Assembly (NCBI RefSeq): GCF_030272615.1
Contig: NC_081414.1
Span: forward strand, 2,173,501 to 2,237,500
Length of the DNA stretch: 64,000 bases
Reading direction: 5' to 3'
Origin: Cryptomeria japonica
Taxonomy: Eukaryota; Streptophyta; Pinopsida; Cupressales; Cupressaceae
Position 1 is the first letter of the stretch. Every line of letters starts with the position of its first letter. The position numbers and the translations under genes are program-made. The notes beneath the pieces are model-generated. The model had not been told where the DNA came from, made no database searches, and was given only the letters and a program-made list of their open reading frames with translations. This document shows positions 58,404 to 64,000 of the stretch, piece after piece.

Positions 58404-61400
58404 AGGCATGAACTTCCTCCTGGAGTTCATCAAAAAGGTGGGGGTACTGTGATCTCATACGTGCTGCATCCTCCCATGAGGCTATGACCTCATCATAGCA
58501 ATCCCACTGGACCCTAACCTGGTCCAGCTCTTGACCTCGAAGGCCCAACATCCGGCATGCCAAAATGCGAATGGGCTCCAAAGCTAGCTGCCCGTCTGAC
58601 TCCACCTGCAAGGCATCCCAATCTAGAATATGAGACTCATCATAGATATACTTCCTCAAAACTGAAAAAATGAAACACATCGTGGATGCGTGACAGGCTA
58701 GGTGGCAAAGCTAGACGGTAGGCAACTAGTCCTATCCTCTCAAGGATCTCAAATGGTCCTACAAATCGAGGTGCGAGCTTAGAACCCTTTCCATATCAGA
58801 TTGGACTCTTATGCGGTCGCACTCTCAAGAAGACTCTGTCTCCAACCAAGTAGCTACGATCTATCCTCTTCGCATCTGCATATTTCTTCTGTCTATCCTA
58901 TGCCTCTCTAAGACGCTGCCTAATCAAGTCCACCTGCTGCTCCATATCCCGAACTATCTCAGGACCAATAGCAACTCTGTTCTCTATGCGGTCCCAACTC
59001 AATGGTGTCCTACAAGGTCTGCCATATAATGCCTGATAGGGTGGCATCCCCAAGGACATGTGATGCCCATTGTTATAGGCAAACTCCACTAAGGGAAGGT
59101 ACTCTTCCCATCTGGTCTGGTGATCCATGACATACATGTGAAGCATATCCTCTAACACCTGATTAACTCTCTCTGTCTGGCCATCCGTTTCCGGATGATA
59201 GGCTGTATTGAAATTGAGCTTGGTACCCATAGCTGCCTGTAATGCCTTCCAAAAGGAAGAAGTGAAGAGGGAATCTCTATCGAAAATGATCTTGCGTGGA
59301 ACACCATGAAGTCTAACAATGTCTTGCAAAAACACCTGTGCTACTGCTAGTGCTATGAAGGTGGTACGAATTGGTGAAAAGTGAACCACTTTGGTCAACT
59401 TGTCAACCGTCACCAAGATGGCATCATGGCGACGAGATGACATGGGGAGACCAATGATGAAATCCATAGATATAGTATCCCACTTCCACTCTAGTATAGC
59501 ATGAGATTGGAGCAACCCACCTAGATGGCGGTGCTCTGCCTTGACTCTCTAACACTCAAGGCATCGGGCTACCAACTCAGCAATAAGCTATCGCATTCCT
59601 AGCCAATGGTATAATTCCCTCAAGTCTGCATGCATCTTCTTGACCCCGGGATGTGCTGCATAAGGAGCTCTATGAGCCTCTGTGATAATGAACTCCCGCA
59701 ATCCCCCGGAAGAAGGTACATAGATGCGTCCTCTATGGCGTAATAATCCATCGGACTCTAAGGAATAATCCACATATTTCCCTTCTAATGTTTCCTGAGA
59801 TCGCATAGCCTGACAAACCTCTAAATACCATCTGTCCTCTGGCAGCTACTACATGATCCGATCTCTCAAATCTGTGCTCATAGATATGGTGTATACCTCA
59901 TGACGTCTCCTACTCAAAGCATCTGCAACTACGTTTTCTTTCCCTTTGATGTAGTGAACGTCAAAATCATACTCGCACAAGAATTCCATCCATCTCCTCT
60001 GACGTGCATTAAGATTCGGCTGAGTGAATATGTACTGAAGGCTCTGATGGTCTGAGTGCAACTCAAAATGATGACCCAAAAGGAAATGTCTCCATCTCAC
60101 AAGTGCATGCACTACTGCTGCAAGCTCAAGGTCATGAGTAGGGTAATTAAGCTCGTGAGTCTTGAGTTTCCTAGACTCAAAAGCTATAGCTCTGCCACCC
60201 TGCATAAGGACTGCTCCTAAACCCTCTAGCGAAGCATCTATGCAAACCATGAAATCAGCTGAAGGATCTGGTACTACAAGGATAGGTGCGGTAGTAAGTG
60301 CCTTTTTAAGTTCCTGAAAGGCCTTCTCGCACTTCTCCGTCCACTCAAATTTCTTCCCTTTGCGCTGAAGAGAAGTAATAGGATGAGCAACTCTAGAGAA
60401 TCCCTCAACAAAATGTCGGTAATAACCTGCTAAGCCCATGAAGCTCCTAACCTCTGTCACACTGGTAGGCGCTGGCCAATCCATAATGGCTCTGATCTTC
60501 GATGGGTCCACTGAGATCCCATCACCGGATATAACATGACCAGGTACCTGACCTCTATTCTAAGGAAAGCACACTTCGACAAACTGCCATACAACTGATT
60601 TTCCCTCAAACACTGCAAAACCTGTCTCAAGTGCTCCTCATGTTCCTCCTCATTCCGTGAATATATCAATATGTCATCGAGAAACACAATCACAAAACAG
60701 TCAAGGAATGTGCGGAATACTCCATTCATGAGACTCATGAAAACTGTTGGGGCATTCGTAAGACCGAATGGGACCACGGTGAACTCATAGTGGCCATATC
60801 TAGTGCGAAATGCGGTCTTGTGGATATCACTATCCACTATCCTCAACTGATGGTACCCTGACTTTAGATCAATCTTGGAAAATACTTTGGCACCCTGAAG
60901 TTGGTCAAATAAATCGTCGATCCTGGGCAATGGATATCGGTTCTTGATAGTTACTTTGTTCAACTGATGATAATCCATGCACAATCAGAGAGATCCATCC
61001 TTCTTCTTCACGAAGATGACTGGTGCACCCCAAGGGGATACACTAGGGCGAATGTGGCCCTTCTCTAGGAGTTCCTCAAGCTGCATCTTGAGCTCATTAA
61101 GCTCATTTGTGGTCATTCTATATGGTGCTTGTGAAATTGGTTCGGCTCCTGGAACAAGGTCTATATGAAAATCAATCTCTCTACGGGGCGGCATACCTGG
61201 TAACTCTAAAGGAAATACATCTAAAAATTCCTTAAGGATAGGATGGTCGTCAATAAATGGTTCCTTTTCCTCTTCTTCTTCTCTATCACTAATGGTGATG
61301 GCAAATAACTGACATCCCTTTTGCATGCTCCGCTTAAGCTGCATGGCGAAGATCATACGAAGAGACACGGGTCTCTGAATTCCAGTGATCACTATGGAAG

Positions 61401-62560
61401 AGCCATGATCATCCTCACACTCGATCCTTTTTAGGCGACAATCCATCTTGGCTCTGTGGGCATAAAGCCAATCCATGCCAAGTACGATGCCATATGAGCC
61501 GAGTGGTGTAACTCTAAGGTCTACTAAGGTGGTGGTATTACCAATCTGAAGCTGACAACCCTTAACCTCTGATTCCACTGATACTCTAGCCCCTGAAGCT
61601 AATTCCACTTCCCAACTGACCTCTTGTCTAATTGCCACTAGCCCGCAACGCTCCACAACCAATGGACATATAAAACAGTCAGTAGCTCCTGAATCAAATA
61701 ATATAGATACACTACTACCTCTTATCATACCTGCTACCTCAATAACCGTGGCCTGATGCTCTGCCTGGCAGTTGTCAACTACTGCAAAGACCCTATGGGA
61801 CTTGCCCATATCCCCAACTGTCGGCTCTGATGTTGCCATCCTCTGATTTCCTGCCATCTGACCCTGAGGACACTCCCTCGCCATGTGTCCCATGGCTCCA
61901 CATGTGAAGCAAGCACCACGTGCCTGAAACTGCACTCCCTGTGGTCTGGAAAAAGACTGTCCCCCTGTCCTACTAGAACCACTATATCCACCTCTGGAGG
62001 ACTGCTAAGTCCTCGCCGGAGGTGTGTAAGGAGCCTGAGATCTCTGATCTCGCCTCTAAGCCTGTGACTGCCACTGCTTGGGCTTTGCGCCCTGCTGACT
62101 CTGTGGAGGCCTTTGCCTCTGGTTTTGCTGTGACTGCTACGAAGGAGGGGGTTTGAAGAACCTCGATGTGTGTCTGTTGTTACCTTTCCAATGGGGTTTC
62201 TGAAACCCATAAGTTTGTGGTGTAGGGTTATGGTTCTGGAACCGATCCTTCAAGTCCTGGGGTCTGACCTGAATCTCCTCGGCTATCAAAACCTTCTCCA
62301 CAGCAACCCGAAGGCTCCCTGGAGCGGCCATTCTCACTGGTCCTGCTATGCCAGAATTCAATCCTCTGATAAATCGGTTGACGAGAAGCTTCTCATCTTT
62401 CAGGGAGTCTACATATGGTAAGAGTTCAAAGAACTTGTTTTCGTACTAGGTCACTGAAAGACCCTTCTGTTGGAGGTCATGAAACTCATCCACCCTACGC
62501 TGTCTGAAATGCTCTGATATGGAACCAACCTTGGGAAGCTAAGCCATGCTTCATGACTCC
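58402..62560 (-). pseudogene. Chromovirus Gag-Pol polyprotein (broken)
   Basis: The Gag C-terminus (62560-61850) has HFRQRRVDEFHDL, a Gln/Pro-rich stretch and the knuckle CFTCGAMGHMAREC. Protease has ILFDSGATDCFIC (about 61700). RT spans about 61100-60540 with [25 protein letters not shown] and [13 protein letters not shown]. RNase H (about 60300-59900) has [13 protein letters not shown] and LHSDHQSL. Integrase (about 59740-58950) has HRAPYAAHPG...CLEC zinc-binding residues, DFIIGLP and YHPETDGQTERVNQ. A chromodomain-like end (58500-58404) has GQELDQVRVQWDCY and SWEDAARMR. Defects are stops at 60985 (TGA), 59846-59851 (two TAG), near 59588 and 59549, 58898 (TAG) and near 58796, TAG codons in the Gag linker, a one-base loss near 60543 and a one-base gain in a T run near 58668. 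The chromodomain would target integration to marked chromatin. Confidence 0.92.
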
Positions 62561-62659
62561 ATAGCTTGCACCAAGAAGTCATGTGGGTGTGTGAGAAAAG
62601 CCTCTTTGAGCTCTGTTTTCCACATATTGAGTTCTATCGACCCACTTTTCTCACATACA
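62561..62659 (+). repeat. Probable 3' remnant of a plus-strand LTR
   Basis: About 100 bp from the chromovirus breakpoint to TCTCACATACA, immediately left of a primer-site-like sequence. A CA end at 62659 followed after four bases by TGGCATCCACC is the expected LTR-to-PBS junction. Confidence 0.5.
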
Positions 62660-62663
62660 TTTC

Positions 62664-62681
62664 TGGCATCCACCGTGGGGC
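62664..62681 (+). promoter_or_regulatory. Primer-binding-site-like sequence, plus strand
   Basis: TGGCATCCACCGTGGGGC followed by TCGACCCCA closely resembles the TGGCGCCCACCGTGGGGC wording after the 5' LTR of many Tat/Athila-like plant elements. One or two C-to-T/A-type changes separate them. Confidence 0.6.
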
Positions 62682-64000
62682 TCGACCCCATATATCAAAT
62701 CGGTTTTTGAATTTAACCACTTTTGCAGGTCCACAGGAAACAAGAATCAGCACGTGGGAAACATTTCCTAGCGCATCCAGTTAACAGTCTAGCGCATCCT
62801 GCTTTTTGTTCAGCGCATGGGGTTCATCATCTAGCGCGTGACATCCTTAGCTTAGCGCATCATCCTCACTAACATTTTCCTATAGGTCTCGGTGCGAGAG
62901 GAAAACAGAGTAGCACATCAGAAATATAGAACAACGCATTAGAGAAATAGAGTAGCGCATCACAGTCATCTTGTAGCACATACAGTCTATTCTATAGCAC
63001 ATCACAGACATAAAATAGAGAGCTAATTTGTAACAGAAATTAAAATTTAGACTTGTAGAAGTCCTCGAAATTCATTTTTTTGCTAACTAACTCACTATTT
63101 TTTTGCAGGTTACTAACATTTTGATTGTAGGTTTTGGATCTATTTAGGCTAGAATTAAAGTAGTTTAAATTTTTACTAACTTTTCTAAGTTAGGCAAAAT
63201 TCAAATTTCTTTTTTTTTTCTTGTTTAAAGTGAAACTGAAGTCACTTTTATTTTGGGCAAATAAAACAAACAACAATCTAAATTTTTCTTATTTTTCTAG
63301 GAGAAAATTTCTCAATTTGAGCTCTAAAAAGAACAATACAAATTTTCATTTTTGCAAAGGGCCTAAAAACAATTTCACCATCCTTTGGTGCATAAAAGGA
63401 TCCATCTTTAAATTTGGGCAAAGTAAAGAATCACACCAATTCACAAAAATCAATTACAATCAAAGAGGGAAGTTATTCTCCTTTTTCTTGCCAATTTTCT
63501 TTTGTTGACCAAATCGAAGTTTTTCTTTGTTGATTAGGTTCTTTTCCTAGATTAAGATAATCACTGATTTGAGGAAATAAAATAAACACCATGTTTTTGT
63601 GGAGCCACATCTCCATATAGATCTTAGAAAATCACTGAATTGACAGGATAAAAAGAACAACTTGATTACTTTGTCTCGAAAGTAGAAGGTATATGCTCTC
63701 CCCTTAACTGGGTGATCAAAAAACCAGACTACTCTTATGCTTTCAGTATTTCAAGTAAATCAAACCCTTTAGTAGGCCTACCTTCCCGAGGGGTTGAAAT
63801 CAACTCTTAAAGCCATTTATGGCCAGTGTGAAGGGAACGACCTAAGTGGGAAATGACTTTGACACCAAGTGTTCCAACCCACTATAATCAAAAGTGGAAA
63901 GTGACGAAAGTCCTTTTCAACGGTTGCACGTAGTGATTAGCCTTCCCCCAGTATCCTCGAGATATGTAAATCCTTTGTTCTAAAGGTTGGGAAGCCTCCT
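62682..64000 (+). other. Leader region of the plus-strand LTR element, incomplete
   Basis: No gene is supported up to the window end. It contains the periodic AGCGCATC array (62768-63003), T-rich stretches with TTTTTTTGCAGG at 63098, and a moderately conserved-looking block from 63660. Gag would be expected beyond the window. Confidence 0.45.
62768..63003. repeat. Periodic array of TAGCGCATC words
   Basis: About ten copies of (T/C)AGC(G/A)CAT(C/A) occur at 19-24 bp spacing with one longer gap near 62870-62910. Intervening bases do not repeat. Right-hand copies have more AGCACATC, the C-to-T or G-to-A form of AGCGCATC. Confidence 0.8.

Larger units (their letters stand above)
53966..62560 (-). 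mobile_element. 5'-truncated chromodomain Ty3/gypsy element (chromovirus) with 4.4-kb LTR
   Basis: A minus-strand element with a 3' LTR (53966-58391), PPT, pol and the C-terminal part of Gag. It stops near 62560, inside or at the start of Gag, and the leader, PBS and 5' LTR are absent. GGAAT at 53961-53965 would be the 3' target duplication; its partner is not found at the truncation. The LTR matches the solo LTR at 1143-5727. Pol order is protease-RT-RNase H-integrase-chromodomain in one polyprotein. Confidence 0.92.

Noticed and set aside
62768-63003. CRISPR or satellite array
   Set aside because: The repeated word is only 8-9 bp and degenerate, with unrelated spacers; it fits neither class.

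Overview
The window is plant nuclear DNA from a large, repeat-rich genome. Every recognisable coding segment belongs to a plant-type transposable element, and I see no host gene, rRNA, tRNA or CRISPR array. Giant LTRs (about 4.5 kb), AT-rich low-complexity DNA and several levels of nesting would suit a gymnosperm-sized genome, but I cannot name the species from sequence alone.

Layout. (1) 1-7960: old unassigned DNA carrying a complete solo LTR (1143-5727, target duplication CCCAC). (2) 7961-34230: one CACTA (En/Spm) DNA transposon of about 26.3 kb, with matching termini and a CCA target duplication. Its minus-strand genes are a TNP2-type transposase (about 20.27-16.98 kb) and a second gene (about 16.72-12.9 kb) that joins a SET-like domain to a Transposase_24-like protein. 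(3) 22155-30134, inside the CACTA: a complete LTR retrotransposon (TSD CTTGA, 1146-bp LTRs, Met-tRNA-type PBS, PPT) with no polymerase. It has two long reading frames, a coiled-coil/zinc-knuckle Gag-like ORF and a 1126-codon ORF of unknown function. (4) about 35.26-52.69 kb, minus strand: remains of a Tat-lineage Ty3/gypsy element (RT, two RNase H regions, integrase), split by (5) 37782-49296, a younger 11.5-kb Tat-like non-autonomous element (TSD CCTAG, 811-bp LTRs). That element encodes Gag-protease joined directly to an integrase tail and carries an antisense plant-mobile-domain fragment. (6) 53966-about 62560, minus strand: a 5'-truncated chromodomain Ty3/gypsy element whose 4.4-kb 3' LTR belongs to the same family as the solo LTR. 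(7) 52688-53965 and about 62570-64000: probably the two sides of a plus-strand LTR element that the chromovirus landed in.

How it fits together. The autonomous-type machinery (TNP2, Tat pol, chromovirus pol) is all broken. The two youngest insertions are polymerase-less passengers that would depend on enzymes supplied elsewhere. Across three elements the reading frames keep phase for kilobases, and nearly all breaks are TGA, TAG or TAA codons that a single C-to-T change could explain. This is the pattern expected from deamination of methylated cytosines in silenced transposons. LTR pairs differ by roughly 3-4% (the nested element in the CACTA) and about 1.6% (the Tat-like passenger), counted by eye.
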